Under the pieces are notes generated by a model. The model had not been told where the DNA came from. It was given only the letters and a program-made list of their open reading frames with translations, and did not search any database. From CAYUYM01 sp964449305 (GTDB lineage: Bacteria; Bacteroidota; Ignavibacteria; SZUA-365; CAYQST01): a stretch of DNA of 5,997 nucleotides. Numbering within the stretch: the first letter of the stretch is position 1; the number at the start of each line of letters is the position of its first letter. The translations under genes and the position numbers were made by a program. Shown one piece after another: positions 5,726-5,997 of the stretch. The stretch covers positions 1 through 5,997 of the forward strand of contig CAYUYM010000201.1 in NCBI GenBank assembly GCA_964449305.1, given 5' to 3'.

Positions 5726-5997
5726 ACACTCTCGACACATTCGCCGTCACGAGCTGGTACGACATCCTGCAACTGGAACCCAGGAATCCAGGTGATCTGA
5801 TCGCGTATGCGGAGATCGTGCTTCCCGGCACCCCCGCCACCACGGTGGTTGGGGAATGCTGTTTCAGCGACAGTTTCGGAAAAACGACCGGAGTGTGGGC
5901 ACAAGGCCTTGAATTGACAGAAACCACAATACCGGTGTGTGTTGCAAACGATGCGACCGATGGTCAGGCTGTTGCAGATGCCGATCAGTGGAATTTC
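5722..5997 (+). CDS. Unknown protein, second tandem paralog (partial at right edge)
   Basis: The first 92 codons of a gene that runs off the window. It is paralogous to the gene before it: LIAYA (26-30) parallels LIAFA, and residues 73-92 carry the same Cys-x-ANDATDG...QWNF block. It begins with Met-Asn-Thr-Leu-Asp-Thr-Phe and has no signal peptide or membrane helix. A Cys-Cys pair occurs at 46-47. The start is well supported by the GGGAGG ribosome site and the ATGA overlap. Here the N-terminus is normal and has no homopolymer, unlike the first paralog, which supports the view that the proline-coding C-tract is an insertion peculiar to the first gene. Function is not recognised; if it follows the first gene, about 115 more residues lie beyond the edge, and further tandem copies are possible. 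Confidence 0.88.
   Translation, partial: MNTLDTFAVTSWYDILQLEPRNPGDLIAYAEIVLPGTPATTVVGECCFSDSFGKTTGVWAQGLELTETTIPVCVANDATDGQAVADADQWNF
5938..5997 (+). other. Conserved Cys-x-ANDATDG...QWNF motif, copy 2
   Basis: Encodes residues 73-92 of the second paralog and ends exactly at the window edge. It is collinear with copy 1 in the first paralog, at nearly the same distance from the N-terminus. This alignment is the main evidence that both frames are genuine genes of one family. Confidence 0.8.

Overview
The window comes from a GC-rich bacterium, most likely of the Bacteroidota/Chlorobiota/Kapabacteria group. The main evidence is a large secreted beta-propeller protein ending in a type IX secretion (T9SS) C-terminal sorting domain, a system essentially confined to that superphylum. 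The GlyA fragment also resembles the Bacteroidota-type enzyme. High GC favours a Kapabacteria- or Ignavibacteria-like lineage over a classical low-GC Bacteroidota. The phylum is an inference; no marker gene is complete here.

Layout. Positions 1-907 (minus strand) hold the first 302 codons of glyA, serine hydroxymethyltransferase, running off the left edge. An 86-bp gap with two small inverted repeats separates it from a 1240-residue secreted protein at 994-4716 (minus strand). That protein has a signal peptide, seventeen Asp-box/BNR motifs in two propeller arrays split by an Ig-like domain, and a T9SS tail. Positions 4717-5098 carry no convincing gene. They hold a long, nearly perfect palindrome (core 4940-4967) and a possible sigma-70-like promoter facing right. 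From about 5100 to the right edge, two plus-strand genes overlap by four bases. They encode paralogous proteins of unknown function that share a Cys-x-Ala-Asn-Asp-Ala-Thr-Asp-Gly motif.

The most interesting point is the start of the first paralog. A strong Shine-Dalgarno and a well-spaced ATG (5103) are followed within five codons by a run of twelve C. At twelve C the ATG frame stops at once (TGA 5130-5132), while the long conserved frame lies one base out of register. Thirteen or ten C would join ATG and gene. This is the architecture of a slipped-strand phase-variable (contingency) gene, here apparently read in an OFF state. Ribosomal or transcriptional slippage and a sequencing error in the homopolymer are the alternatives. 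The downstream paralog is translationally coupled, so the tract could influence both.

How the genes relate: glyA is housekeeping one-carbon metabolism, the propeller protein is a surface or secreted product, and the paralog pair is divergently transcribed from it. Nothing in the sequence links the three functionally.
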